64,000 nt of DNA from Smittia aterrima (taxonomy: Eukaryota > Arthropoda > Insecta > Diptera > Chironomidae): positions 8,628,243-8,692,242 of the forward strand of contig CP093829.1 in assembly GCA_033063855.1 (NCBI GenBank). Direction: 5' to 3'. The notes beneath the pieces were generated by a model. The model was given only the letters and a program-made list of their open reading frames with translations, had not been told where the DNA came from and ran no database searches. Positions 25,901-35,958 of this stretch are shown piece by piece. Made by a program: the position numbers and the translations under genes. Positions within the stretch are counted from its first letter, which is position 1; the number at the start of each line of letters is the position of its first letter.

Positions 25901-28441
25901 ACAGCAAACAATTTTTTTTCCTCACTTCTCCGACTCGATGACGTAGTGGCTTTTCCCTTTCACGCAGTCATGTGACTCGAGAGATGATTTATGAGCACGT
26001 GGCGATTAAAGAGCGATAGCTCGAAGCGACTTTACTTCTCGACTTTGTCTTAGAAGAAGTTTTAATCTACTTGGAAAGATTTGAAACTCTAGAAATGCTT
26101 CAAGGAAACAAACTTTGAAATTAATTTAAATTTTTATTTTTATGTTTCTTCGTTTTCTTCTTTTGCTTTGTGACGAAGGAAGAAAATTGTAAACTTTTGA
26201 CTTAGAGGGAAGTGATAATAACTAACACACAGCATAACCTTCGGGGACTGAACAAGAGGGATTAAAACTTCCAGTGGAGAGAAGAAGCTTTAAAACTCTC
26301 TTCGAAAGAAAATATCAGATTTCAACTTTTAGTCAAGCGACACCTCGAAACAAAATTTTCCTTTGAACTCGATTTGTGTTTAAGCGAACGACGGCAAACA
26401 TCCTTAAATATTGTTTACATCAGATCGACTTAATCCTTTTCGTCGAACAGGGAACTTTGCATATGAAACACGAGCTGGAAGCTTTTCGCTTTCCATGTCA
26501 CTCGCTCGACTAGAAAAGTTTTTCTTTTCATAATAAATTTCATGTCAAGTCTTCTCGTTGTTAACAACGTCATATTTATTAAACAGCATTTTGGTTCTCG
26601 AGTGTTTTCAAACAAAAGCTTCCACAAATGAGCATACACGCCCCATCCCAACTTTCAATGAGATTTCTGTCTGATAGCTGCGGGAGGAAGGAGAAAAGAA
26701 GGAAATTGCAACATGAGCACATTGAGATTCACCCATTTGTATCATCTTGTTTGCTTTAAAATGGTTGTGTCGCCCGAATCCTGTCAGAACCCTCTCCAGA
26801 CATTTTGTTTTGAGATAATGCAAACGAGGAAAGAGAGAGGCGGCTGGGCTGTTAAAAGCAGACATTTGATCCGGGGAGAAGCTGTTTCATTACATTAAAT
26901 CACTTTCAAGTTTGCAAAATTTATTCAGACAGAAACCAATCGATCAACTTGATGTGCACGATATGATGGATACATGTGAAGGGGTTTTTCGTGAGTGCGG
27001 CGAGTATTTTGCATATTTGTTGTTGGATGTGTGAGTGAGTGAATTGAAAAGCGTGGTTGTACGATTTACATATTTAAAACATTCGAAAATTCGTTTCCAC
27101 CTCCTCTCTCTCTCGTTTCTCGCTGGCTTTCCTGAGAGAGAAGACTTTAGAAATATATTTAAAAGCTGGAATGATCTGAATTGATTGTTTGTTCGTGCAG
27201 ATATGCATCACGTAAAATCAGAGCATGAGAAAGACGATGACGACGATTTGGACGATGATAGGAAGCCGGAGCTGAGTCATCACTCATATTATCAACATGC
27301 GATGGGAATGGGCGGTCATTACAACAGCAGTCACCATCATCATCATAGCCTAAAAACAGAAATCGATACGATTTCAAAAAACCAAACGGGCAGCGACTGT
27401 GGCGTGCCGATTCCAGCATCAAAGCCCAAGATCTGGAGTCTAGCAGACACAGCCGCGTGCAAGACTCCACCGCCACACTTACATCCGAATGCAGGAGCTT
27501 GGGGCTATCAAACAGCGCCGCATCAACAGCATCCGTCGCAGCAGTACATCAACAACACTACAGAGTCGCCAACCCTCAATCATCAGCACCAAATGCATCG
27601 CCAACATCAATCTCAGTACCATCTTCAAGATCCACAGCAAATGCAGCAACAGCAATCGCATATGGCAGCGATGAACATGCAAGCGGGAAGTGGAGTCGAC
27701 ACTACTATGAATATGAATATGATAACTTCAGGACATCCCAGTCAATCAATGAATGGAATGATGAATACGTTCGGAGGCAGTTCACCTTATTCCCGGTACG
27801 GGGGGTTTCTAACAACAGGTACTCACCCTATCCAGCAACAGTCTCCGGTAATGGCTCAAGTCCCGCAACAGTATATCAACCACAATCATACGGGGGGCTC
27901 CACAACGCCAGTTACTCCGAACAGTACAGGCCAGCCTACTACGCCCACGCTTCAACAGCAGACCACCAGCAATCCAGCGAGCAACAATCAAACGATGGGG
28001 TTTCCAGAAGTACAAACAGGTAAATAATTGTTTAAAGGAATTGTGAGTTTGATTTTTAATGTTGTTTCTTCTCTGAAGACACCCCGCCACAAACTCCACC
28101 GAATATGAAGTTCAACACAGCCAGCACTACTACGACAGGTTTGTTATTCCCTTGCAGACAATTTCCTCAGCAACTTAACGAAACAAATCTTCTTTCCCTC
28201 AGATACCATGAATAGTGGAAACAACACTTACATTGGAAACTTTCGCGTGCAGCAGCAGAACGAGCACTCAACTTCGCCGCATCAACAGATGATGAATCAA
28301 ATGACGGATGGTTTCAAGCCTTTCTACAAAAAGTATGAATAATGAGAAATTTCTCGATGATTGATCAGTCAGATTTAATGAACGAATCGATTTTACAGTA
28401 ATCAGCAACTCGGCAACAACAACTACGTGTCTCCTGTCTGA
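1859..28441 (+). CDS. Iroquois-class TALE homeodomain transcription factor (ara/caup type), complete, 8 coding exons
   Basis: Nuclear DNA-binding patterning factor, orthologous in type to Drosophila Araucan/Caupolican. Eight exons (1859-1906, 9718-10149, 15975-16093, 23407-23723, 27201-28019, 28079-28138, 28203-28332, 28399-28441) join with GT/AG borders into 1968 nt, 655 residues plus stop. Residues 1-16 ([16 protein letters not shown]) resemble the Ara/Caup N-terminus. Residues 93-116 form the Iroquois Cys motif (CCENGRP...[10 protein letters not shown]). The 63-residue TALE homeodomain spans about 209-271, with the PYP loop and the recognition helix WFANARRR. It is followed by an acidic tract (about 277-328), the IRO-box-like [17 protein letters not shown] from about 380, and a His/Gln/Met/Ser-rich tail ending YVSPV. 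The homeodomain and the [13 protein letters not shown] region decide ara/caup rather than mirror. Whether it is ara, caup or the unduplicated ancestor cannot be told from this window, so no symbol is given. Introns 1-4 are 3.5-7.8 kb; introns 5-7 are about 60 nt. Confidence 0.95.
1907..9717 (+). other. Iroquois intron 1 (7.8 kb, no gene seen)
   Basis: Bounded by GTACGT and TTTTTAACAG. AT-rich throughout. Open frames such as 2456-2914 (+, 152 codons) overlap minus-strand frames of similar size and resemble nothing known. Visible items are a GA tract at 2763-2778 and two ACACATGT sequences (2464-2471, 4111-4118) that fit the Iroquois ACAnnTGT target. First introns of patterning genes often carry enhancers, but none can be drawn from sequence alone. 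Confidence 0.6.
2763..2778. repeat. (GA)n microsatellite
   Basis: About eight uninterrupted GA units in Iroquois intron 1. It could be a plain microsatellite or a binding tract for GAGA factor. Confidence 0.7.
9718..10149 (+). CDS. Iroquois coding exon 2 (144 codons, Cys motif)
   Basis: Begins after TTAACAG and ends at CTT|GTAAGT, phase 0 at both ends, encoding residues 17-160. The first 75 residues are Ser/Thr/Pro/Gly-rich low complexity. Then come CCENGRP...CSCQYD (93-116) and the segment [19 protein letters not shown], both strongly like Ara/Caup. Exon 2 of mirror at 62329-62691 carries the paralogous motif. Confidence 0.95.
11685..11690 (-). terminator. Polyadenylation signal AATAAA of the aldo-keto reductase
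   Basis: On the minus strand AATAAA begins 14 bases after the reductase stop codon. It is a close but plausible signal for a compact nested gene. Confidence 0.45.
11704..12154 (-). CDS. Aldo-keto reductase exon 4 (C-terminal half and stop)
   Basis: Starts after ATTTAG and encodes [20 protein letters not shown], then the IPKS cofactor motif and the C-terminus HYPFGVEF with a TAA stop. Confidence 0.93.
11704..12893 (-). CDS. Aldo-keto reductase (AKR1-like), nested antisense, complete, 4 exons
   Basis: NADPH-dependent oxidoreductase of the (alpha/beta)8-barrel aldo-keto reductase family, expected to reduce aldehydes or ketones to alcohols; the substrate cannot be told. Exons on the minus strand are 12893-12756, 12690-12627, 12571-12205 and 12154-11704. 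They join in frame to 1020 nt (339 aa plus stop) with GT/AG introns of 50-65 nt. The catalytic tetrad is intact: Asp68 ([11 protein letters not shown]), Tyr73, Lys102 (TSKLWN) and His135 (LIHWP). The cofactor-site motif [13 protein letters not shown] is present near residue 265. The family usually has about 315-325 residues. The extra N-terminal stretch [20 protein letters not shown] is basic and Ser/Leu-rich with no acidic residue, so a mitochondrial presequence is possible. Introns argue against a recent retrocopy. It lies wholly inside Iroquois intron 2. Confidence 0.93.
12205..12571 (-). CDS. Aldo-keto reductase exon 3 (active-site Tyr, Lys, His)
   Basis: A 367-nt exon from CTTTAG to GAA|GTAATA. 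It carries Tyr73, Lys102 and His135 and ends at IGVSNFNSK, the family signature region. Confidence 0.93.
12627..12690 (-). CDS. Aldo-keto reductase exon 2
   Basis: A 64-nt exon after CTTTTAAG, encoding [21 protein letters not shown] and ending in phase 1 at G|GTGAAC. The split codon makes the catalytic Asp68 with exon 3. Confidence 0.9.
12756..12893 (-). CDS. Aldo-keto reductase exon 1
   Basis: ATG at 12893 gives 46 codons ending GLGTWQ, then GTGAGT, phase 0. The [10 protein letters not shown] segment is the typical first beta strand of the family. Acceptor-like TTTTCAG lies four bases before the ATG on this strand, so a 5' UTR intron is possible. Confidence 0.88.
13510..13523. repeat. (GA)n microsatellite
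   Basis: Short uninterrupted GA run in Iroquois intron 2. Confidence 0.6.
13873..13899. repeat. (GA)n-rich tract
   Basis: Two GA runs separated by one AAA interruption, followed within 20 bases by an ATTAATTAATTAA homeodomain-type core cluster. It is a possible GAGA-factor site or simply low complexity. Confidence 0.6.
15483..15863 (+). pseudogene. Possible decayed coding remnant (unidentified)
   Basis: This stretch is less AT-rich than the surrounding intron and gives protein-like segments in more than one plus frame. One frame opens at 15483 with [15 protein letters not shown] middle segment reads [15 protein letters not shown] from 15601. The 3' segment reads [19 protein letters not shown] from 15729, ending at a TAA (15855-15857) followed directly by AATAAA. 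Reading through would need at least two frameshifts, so an intact gene is unlikely. No family is recognised. It may be a degraded processed copy of a small gene, or chance. Confidence 0.2.
15975..16093 (+). CDS. Iroquois coding exon 3
   Basis: A 119-nt exon from TTTCAG to GG|GTAAGT. It encodes [20 protein letters not shown] and then [19 protein letters not shown], a segment closely like the Ara/Caup region just before the homeodomain. It ends in phase 2. Confidence 0.95.
16094..23406 (+). other. Iroquois intron 3 (7.3 kb, no gene seen)
   Basis: Bounded by GTAAGT and TGTTTACAG. AT-rich with only scattered chance open frames (for example 20446-20871 and 23121-23555). A GA run lies at 19741-19752. 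ACAnnTGT matches occur at 20106-20113 and 21717-21724. Nothing else is supported. Confidence 0.6.
23407..23723 (+). CDS. Iroquois coding exon 4 (TALE homeodomain)
   Basis: A 317-nt exon from TTTACAG to AAAG|GTGAGG, in at phase 2 and out at phase 1. It encodes the whole 63-residue homeodomain (about residues 209-271), from [11 protein letters not shown] through [11 protein letters not shown] and [15 protein letters not shown]. The conserved TWEPKNK and the first acidic run follow. The three extra residues in the helix 1-2 loop with PYP are diagnostic of TALE; Ala at homeodomain position 50 is typical of Iroquois proteins. Confidence 0.98.
23724..27200 (+). other. Iroquois intron 4 (3.5 kb, no gene seen)
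   Basis: Bounded by GTGAGG and TTCGTGCAG. AT-rich, with a short GT run at 25561-25570. Open frames on either strand are short and overlapping. Confidence 0.6.
27201..28019 (+). CDS. Iroquois coding exon 5 (acidic region, IRO box, Q/H-rich tail)
   Basis: An 819-nt exon, symmetric phase 1-1. It encodes a second Asp-rich run ([15 protein letters not shown]), a five-His run (about 350-354), [20 protein letters not shown] (about 372-391, the region matching the Iroquois IRO-box segment) and a long Gln/His/Asn/Met-rich low-complexity tail. It ends ACAG|GTAAAT. Retention of the next intron would add a single Lys and stop. Confidence 0.95.
28079..28138 (+). CDS. Iroquois coding exon 6 (60-nt symmetric exon)
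   Basis: From CTGAAG to GACAG|GTTTGT, phase 1-1, adding 20 residues ([20 protein letters not shown]). Skipping it would keep the frame, so it could be a cassette exon. Flanking introns are 59 and 64 nt. Confidence 0.85.
28203..28332 (+). CDS. Iroquois coding exon 7
   Basis: A 130-nt exon after TCCCTCAG, encoding [20 protein letters not shown] and on to GFKPFYK, ending AAAAA|GTATGA in phase 2. If the donor is not used, the protein ends YKKYE at a stop within the intron. Confidence 0.85.
28399..28441 (+). CDS. Iroquois coding exon 8 (C-terminus)
   Basis: Begins after TTTTACAG and completes [16 protein letters not shown] with TGA at 28439-28441. The exon is 43 nt and restores the frame exactly, which supports the model. 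Confidence 0.85.
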
Positions 28442-28760
28442 GAATTTCTCGCGCAATTGTCCCGAAATTATGTTTAAATCGCACTTTGATGAGGTAATTA
28501 TATTGCAATTATTTATTACATTAGTCGCTTTGCAACCAACCCCAAAATGCAATGTGACATTTCAGTTGAGCGCTGCAATCTCTAAAACAAACAATCGTTC
28601 AGTTATGTGGAATCCCTTTAGCAAACATGCATTATTTAATGCTTATCATCGAGCATTTGGAATGAAATCGGGAAAGGGCAAACACAGAACAGAAATGAGC
28701 AATTTAACAAATCATTTAGCCTCGTGAAAAGCGAAACGTTTTCTTCCTATCGGAAAATTA

Positions 28761-28766
28761 AATAAA
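28761..28766 (+). terminator. Candidate polyadenylation signal of the Iroquois gene
   Basis: AATAAA lies 320 bases after the stop. A second AATAAA at 28835-28840 is followed by a G/T-rich stretch (GGGGTTGCTTTGTG), which fits a cleavage site better. More distal sites are also possible, since Iroquois 3' UTRs can be long. Confidence 0.3.
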
Positions 28767-28834
28767 AGTCAATCATTATTATCGAGGCAAAGTGCCTTGG
28801 AATTAGCGAGGGTTGATGCTCGGAGAGTGCTCAT

Positions 28835-28840
28835 AATAAA
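28835..28840 (+). terminator. Candidate polyadenylation signal with downstream GT-rich element
   Basis: AATAAA followed about 11 bases later by GGGGTTGCTTTGTG. It is the better of the two proximal signals after the Iroquois stop. Confidence 0.35.
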
Positions 28841-28874
28841 GTAAACAAGGGGTTGCTTTGTGATAAAGATATGT

Positions 28875-28907
28875 TGATGATGATGATGATATTCGTCGTC
28901 GACGACG
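28875..28907. repeat. GAT trinucleotide run next to a 14-bp perfect palindrome
   Basis: A TGA/GAT run of about five units is followed by CGTCGTCGACGACG (28894-28907), which reads the same on both strands. It sits just downstream of the likely Iroquois 3' end. Confidence 0.6.
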
Positions 28908-31900
28908 CTAGCTCCGCAGTGTGGGAATATAAATGAAATGATCTTTCTTCTCTTCAACGAACCCTCGTGTTTATCATTTTCAATTTTCCAACCCTCGGCC
29001 TTATTCACACTTTCATTTGACGTTATGATTAGAGAGCTTGTGTGGAGGAAAATTTAGTGCAATTCTATGCGAAACCCAAAAGATCGGAAATGACGTAAAC
29101 AATATTTTAATTAAAGGTTTTTCCTCAAAGTAACTTTGAGGAACGTAACTTCCGAATCGACCCCAAAAAAAGAAGAGAAAATTTGTTTATTTATTTTGAC
29201 ACACTCACAAATTACGATACACTAAGGCGACTCCGACACACGTTTTCATGAAGGAAAGTTGAACCTTTTTCTTCTTTTCACTTTATTCCTCAATAAAAAA
29301 TGATTGGACAGATTTTCTAAGCTTTTCGAAAACTTTTTCCAGCTCCACACTGAACTGTCTAATCAAAATTTGTCGTTTCAAAGTTTTCCACTTCCATTGC
29401 GAAAACTCCCGGAAAACTCAAAAGCGTCTCCTCGAGTAAATTAGAAAACACTTTTGCCTTTGCCACCACCCGGCATCTCATTTGAAATTCAAATTTTCCT
29501 CCCACACATAAACATACATGCATAAATTAAGACACGAGAATAACAAAAGGATTCATTTTGTTTCTCGAAGTTTTTTGGGAAGAGAGAGAGAGACAGAAAG
29601 AATTAACATAGATTCAAACTCGGGGGCTTCAGCATGTGATATTGTTTTCTTAATTAAAAAGTTGTTGAAATTAAAATATCTCTGCTCTGCTCGTAGCTTG
29701 CTTTTAAGGTAGAGGGTTGTTGCCGGGAGGTCGGGACAGGATTAAGGATAAAGATAAAAGCGATCCTCAGACGTAAAAATTAATTTTCGAGCAGGAGGAG
29801 AGACGACTCTCTCGAAGTGTATGATTCCTGAGATAAGAGTGGATTAAATACTTAGATCAGAGCTTTATGTGCTAGTCATTTCAATAATCTTGAATGTCCA
29901 GGCTACCTCTCCACAACCCGATCAATAAAAATTAAGACTTTCCACTTGGAGTGTTCGTAACGTACGATGATTGATTGTGGCTTCAATAAATCCTGTTTCG
30001 TTTCGTCGTTTCCATTCGTTTGATATTTCTTCTTGGCTCGTTTCAAAGCCATAAAGAAAAATATGCGCGACATCGACGATAATCCAATTAGAGTTGAATA
30101 AACATTATAAAATTGTAGATGATTATCGAGCCGTGTGTCGGAGCGTTCTCCTTTCGATCTGAAGAAGAAAAAAGAAGAAAACGTTTCTTTCTCGTCACAT
30201 TATAAAATCCCTCCCGAAAGCAACGAGCTTAAAAGTTGAAATGCGTGTGTGTATCTTCGACAAGAAAATTTCAAATTACCGACGAAGTTTTATGAATGAA
30301 TCGAATGAATGAAGAATCAGCCTCAAATGTGACAAGAAGGAAGAAAAAGAAAAATCTCTCTCTGTCACATCATCAATTTCAATTTTAATCATTAATATCA
30401 TTCCCTCCATTCTCCGCCGATTGACGAATTATTTATTGAAGAAGGTGAAACGAAAGAAGCGCGGCTGAGTCTAATGGAGACGACATGAATGTTTATTTTG
30501 ATTTTCTCAAACGCATTTTCGTCTCTTCATTTCATTGCGTTGACAATTATCAACGATTTAAGATTATCGATTCGAGAACTTCCTCAAAAGAAATCGTTGA
30601 AACAAGTTTTATAATTTATTTCTTATTGAGAATTAAAATTGTATTTTCTTCCTGATTTATTAACCTCAACCTCTCAAGTCTTCTCTCAAGTGCCGCACCT
30701 TTCAGATCTGTCTTCTTCTTGTTTTCGCCGAATCGTCTTTTCGAGGAGAAGGTTCTTTCGCTAGATCATCGCGAGAGACAATAAAAGAATGTCTGACAAT
30801 TCCGATTCTATTTAAAGACTTCAACAGGAATAAATTAACGATTCGTTCGTTCGTTTAGTTTTTGAAGAGAAAAATAAAATAAATTGTCGGAGGTTTTTTT
30901 TTGTAAACTTTCGAGTTCATTCATAAATTACTTTTCTGTTGCGCGCCTTTTCGCCTCGACTCGACTTCGACTCATTCAGAGGGTCGTTGATAAAGATCTT
31001 TGATGAATTACAAGAACAGATTAATTCAGAGACAAAGTTGCTCATCTCGCGCGCTCTCCTGTGAAGTTGCGAGAAATATCAGATTCCATCCCAAAAAAAA
31101 AGTCGTCTTACGTCCATCGGATGGAATTTAATGTCGTAAGAGCTTCGACGACGTCGATAAATTACCAGGCATCGCACACAACTTTTTATGAATGAACTCG
31201 AAGATATTTCGTTTCCTGCTTCATGTTCATTGATGATGCTCCCTCTCGAACGATTGAAGACTCTTGAATGGCCATTAGTTGTGGAGAGAATGAAACATTC
31301 ACGCAATTGGATTCGTATATCGTTCAGTTCCTTCGCTTGTTCTCGTATTCAACTTGAAAGCCATAAAAATGACAATAATTGTGTGATTCTGGTCGACTTG
31401 AAGGCCGCAACAAAGATATTCGAAACGGAATCGGGAAAAAGCGTAAGAATAAATAATTTTTACGACTCTTTAAAGTGCACCAATGAAACCATCGACCGAA
31501 GAGGCTAAAGCTTCATCTGTGATGTGTGTTTGCACGCTCAAGAGAAAGAAAGCGAGTGAGCGCGTGGGTGGAAGGAAAAATTATTTTTATTGCATTTATT
31601 TCATTTGCCTCTTTTACAAAACAATAAACAGAAATGTTTTATGGACGCTCTTGAATGGCGATGCTTTTCAAAAATCGCTGATGCCTAAAAATATTTTTTT
31701 ATATTTCGCTTGAGAGTTCTTCGAATGCACAAAGAAAGAGTTTGGAACAAAGAGAGAGAAGAGCTTTGGTCATATTTTATTTTGAAATTAAAGATTAATC
31801 TTGAGACGCGCTCACAGCTCGAGTTCTATCGAAAGGAACAAGGAACCCCAACAAACTATTTCTGGACACAGCACAGACCAAAAGGAATTCAGAATTTCTC

Positions 31901-34900
31901 CTGCTGTCTTTTGGAATTCCTTCGTTTTTGTTTCGGTGCAAATGTTAAATTGATTAAATTAATATAAAGTGGAAAGATGTTTCATTTCTCGCATTCTGCC
32001 ATATTCCACGACGGTGAATTATTTATCGAAGGAGAGTCGAGTCATAAACCTTAATTCGCTTCATTTCGCTTACCGAGCTCTGCTCGCATAAATTAATATT
32101 TTAACTGTTCTCCCGAAAAGTGAAGATAATTTATGCTGCCATCTCTCACAATCAGTTGCCGATCATGTTGTTAGCGCATTAAAACAATGACACGAACCTC
32201 TTGAGCATCAACAGAAAACAACTTGATAATGTTCTATGATAATCACAAGAAAATAAAAATATTTCTTGTGTTCGTTGAGCATTAATTAATATTCAACAGT
32301 CATTTCCACTAATTTTTTGAAGAGTTGGGGAATTATGCAAATGAAAGGATTTCTCTTCTTAAATAATCTATCGCAATTAATTTACTAATCTCTTCAAATT
32401 CCTTTTCTTTCATTTCAGTTTTGATGCATTTTTGATATTTTAGAGCAATGAGAGAAGAAAAAGCGAAGAAGGAGAAGAGTCATGAACGAACCTGAACGCA
32501 ATGAGCTATCAACACCTTTAACAAAAATTAATGTATACGACATCCGAGTGAACTTGTTTTGATTTCCAATTTGCAGACGACAACACTTAATTGTAAACGA
32601 AATAATTTATCGGTGAATAAAAAACCTTTAAAAATGGGCTATGTGCAAATAAAACGATGATACACTTTCCTTTTTCAATCGATTCTGAATTCTGTTCGTA
32701 TCCATCGACGAATGAAAAAATGCTTTGATGTTATCCCCAAACCTTTTGAGTTTTGTTTTCTCGAAGCAGAAATATTTGTTAAATAAATATCATCAGCGTA
32801 GCACTAAGTGTATGGTTTGCATTAATTTAATTCTTGTAAATAATGTACTTAACACAACAATATTTGAGACAACTTGTAATTTTAGTGCAATAAGATTTTA
32901 ATTTGTGCATAAAAACGATGGAAAGAAAGAAATAATTAAAACGATAAAAAAAAGTTGATGAAAAGAAATAGAAGAATTTTTATTTTTTGTTTTTTTTTCG
33001 GCTCAGCAGATGAAGTTTGCTCAACACTTTCTGTTTCTCTTTGACGTGAACTCTTTTCCTAAAAAAAACTCTCGCCGGTAAATATTTTGCATGTACTTTG
33101 ATAAGAAAGGCATTTGAAACTGTGATAAAATACATAAAATAAAATTCAGAGAGCGAGCAAAGTAATTTCAAATGATTTATTTCTTTCGATCAAAAAAAAA
33201 ACTTGTTTGATGTCGAAAATTAATTTCAAAACAAAATTCAATGTAAATATCAAAAACTTTTTGCTAATTTCACACTTGGTATCGTAAAAGTGAGGAAAAC
33301 TGTAAGAAAGGAAAAAAAATCTATGAACATGTTCAACATTTTTTCACATCTCAATTGATAGTTGTTTAATTTAGGAGAATAAAAAGTATGAAACACGAGA
33401 GTTCATCGTCGAAACACAACAGAAAACTCAATTTGAGCGACAAAAAAAATGAATAAATTATATTTGAAATTATTTAAAATATTACTTATGTGGTATTATA
33501 CAAGAAAATATATTTGAAAAACAATAATTGGATTGAATTTTATTTTTATCTTTTCAGTTTAATTTTCCCTTCTCCGACAAATTAGTTGAAATTTCTTAAT
33601 TAAACTCTCCTCGATTTTCTTTCATTCTTTGTTGCAATCGAACAAAGTTTTCGAGAAGTCGTGACAATAGAAACAAATTATTGTTTTGTATTATTAGCGA
33701 CGCTGGCGAAATTCATTCGATTCTCGAATTAAAAAAATAAAAAGGAATTATCATGAGAAAATAAAAACGAGAGAGTTGAATAACAATGAGTCCCGCGGCT
33801 CCAACTAGAAGCCACCGAAACAATAGAAAATTTATTTTATCGAATGAAAAATTATTAATATTTTCATTACCGTTTCGTTTTATTGTTCGATGCCCCGAAA
33901 AAAAAACGAGCAAGATCATTATGCATGATCAAGATCATTGCTCTGTTGCATTGTCGTTGAGGATAAGCTCGGGCAATTGCAGGAAGGAAAGGAGCAGCAT
34001 AAGAAATTAGACAACGATACACTTGTCAGGTGGCGCCAAGAATTTTTCTTTCATTATTGTTCGATCGTCGCTTTTATTTCTTTTCGATTCGTTTCGTTTG
34101 ATACGTTCAGCAATTTAAAGGTTTCTCTTATTTTCAATGTTTAACTTAAATTTTTCTTACTTCTCGAACACGCGAGTTTAGAGCTGAGAGAAAAATGTGA
34201 AATTCGCTTCTTTTTTTGGTGATTTAATGACAATTTCTTTAAAACTCATGAGACGAAACTGTTTTCAGATTGCATCACGATCTCCCGTTGATTGCTTTAG
34301 CAACAAAAAAAAAGTTCATTCAGTAGATCGCTCGACGTTGTTTTGCGCACAACAAGATTTATTTGCTTTTATTTCTGATGCGTTGTTGCTGTATTTGGAT
34401 CACGCCTGGCTGGACACATCAATTTATAGCAGAGATATGATGGCAGCATGTTCAAGAGCGAGAAATTTAAAATTTTAATTGTTCGCTATTAATAATTGAC
34501 AGAGTTAATGTGACTCACTCGATCTTCGAAAAGCTTAAATAAGAAAAGAATTGTGATGTCGCGCTGTGAGTGAACAGCGAAAGAATTTATTTGAATTTAG
34601 ATTCTCGTTCTTGTCATTTATCATATTTCTTCCGTAAGTTTCTCTCTTTAAAGTTCTTCGACTCCTTCGCATGGAATTTATTGACTTACTGACCCCTCTC
34701 CGAATGAATTTGAAAAGTTTATTTCACTTTCATGAGCAGATTGTCGTTCGTCTTACCTAACAAGCTGAGATTACATGAGAAATAATGACAGCGGAAATAT
34801 TGAAGTGCGAAATATTGATTTATCTCGTCTCTCCCTCAAAACGGACAGCCAGCGATTGTGACGAGGAAAATAGTTTGACGATAAGTCGTCTTCGCACATA

Positions 34901-35663
34901 AATTTTATGTGCTGCTGTAATCTTCGATATAATAAATAATGATGATCACGGACTCTCCTCCATGATGAACATAAAATCCTATTTCACACATATTTGGGTT
35001 CTATTCGTAAGTTACGTGATGCTATCCTTGATAATTTGTGACTCAACTCAGTGTCTACGACCTATAACAACAAATAATCGCCTTTCCTCGGAGAATCCTC
35101 AAACGAAAGTGTTTGGCCACTTCATGCGGACTTACGAGAGCAGTAGAATATTGTTATTACGTCTCTATAAAAACAATAAAAGCGGCTCGTTCACAATAGG
35201 ACTTTGGCGATGATTTATTGTTGTTTAAGTATCTCTTATTAGCTAGATTAAGATTTAATATAGAAAACCCCGAAATAATATTTGAGATATGAATAACTCG
35301 AAGCGAAGTGAGCAAGAGATCGAGACAGAGAGAGAAGGAAATCTGTGGCTGATTTATGGCATTTGGATTGGAATAGAAACTTCGTTAATTGCAATTAATT
35401 CTGTTTCGTTCTTTGCGCTTCTCTAGAAGGTCAGAAGATTATTAAGAAATCAAATGAATTTTGGCATTGGCCACTGTCAGATTTATTCGATGAATTTATC
35501 GGTTTCCCTCTAACTCAAACTAATATTTCTGTCATGTTTAATTATCTTGATAGCGAAAACTTAATCATATTCGGTGCTTTGTCTATGAAAACTACATCAA
35601 AAACAAACCGTAAAATTATGAAATTTATTTATTTTCTTCTTTTGACTATTTTGGAAATGGGAA

Positions 35664-35958
35664 AGTTCGGAAATTAGGGAACCAAAGAAAAGAGTTTATG
35701 AAACTTTCCTGAGGTTCCTAGCTCCTAAAATTTAAATAGTTGTCGTCTCCTCGGTTTTTAGTTTCCCTAACTTCTGTACAGACCCCAGAAAAAGTTTTAA
35801 ATTTTAAATAGAATTAACAAAAAAACAAATCATTTACATACTTAACAAGACCATTAAGCTATGTTTAATATAAATATTTTTCAATATTCCTCGCTTCGGT
35901 AAATTTTTAAAATTTTATGTGTCGATGTTCGACTAGGAGGAAGAGTTTGGAAATTAGG
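35664..35958 (+). repeat. Pair of near-identical 15-mers about 280 bp apart
   Basis: AGTTCGGAAATTAGG at 35664-35678 and AGTTTGGAAATTAGG at 35944-35958 differ at one base. The DNA between them contains further CCTAA-type and TTTCC segments on the opposite strand. It could be a relic of a small repeat element, but no terminal repeats or target duplication were established. Confidence 0.25.

Noticed and set aside
27159..27476. Minus-strand open frame of 105 codons opposite exon 5
   Set aside because: Antisense shadow of coding sequence with no splice or motif support.
27457..28023. 188-codon open frame overlapping Iroquois exon 5 in another frame
   Set aside because: It is a shadow of the Gln/His-rich exon; the splice-joined frame carrying the IRO-box segment is the real one.
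28158..28202. Alternative acceptor (CCTTGCAG) in intron 6 adding 15 in-frame codons
   Set aside because: It would leave an intron of only 19 bases, too short to splice.
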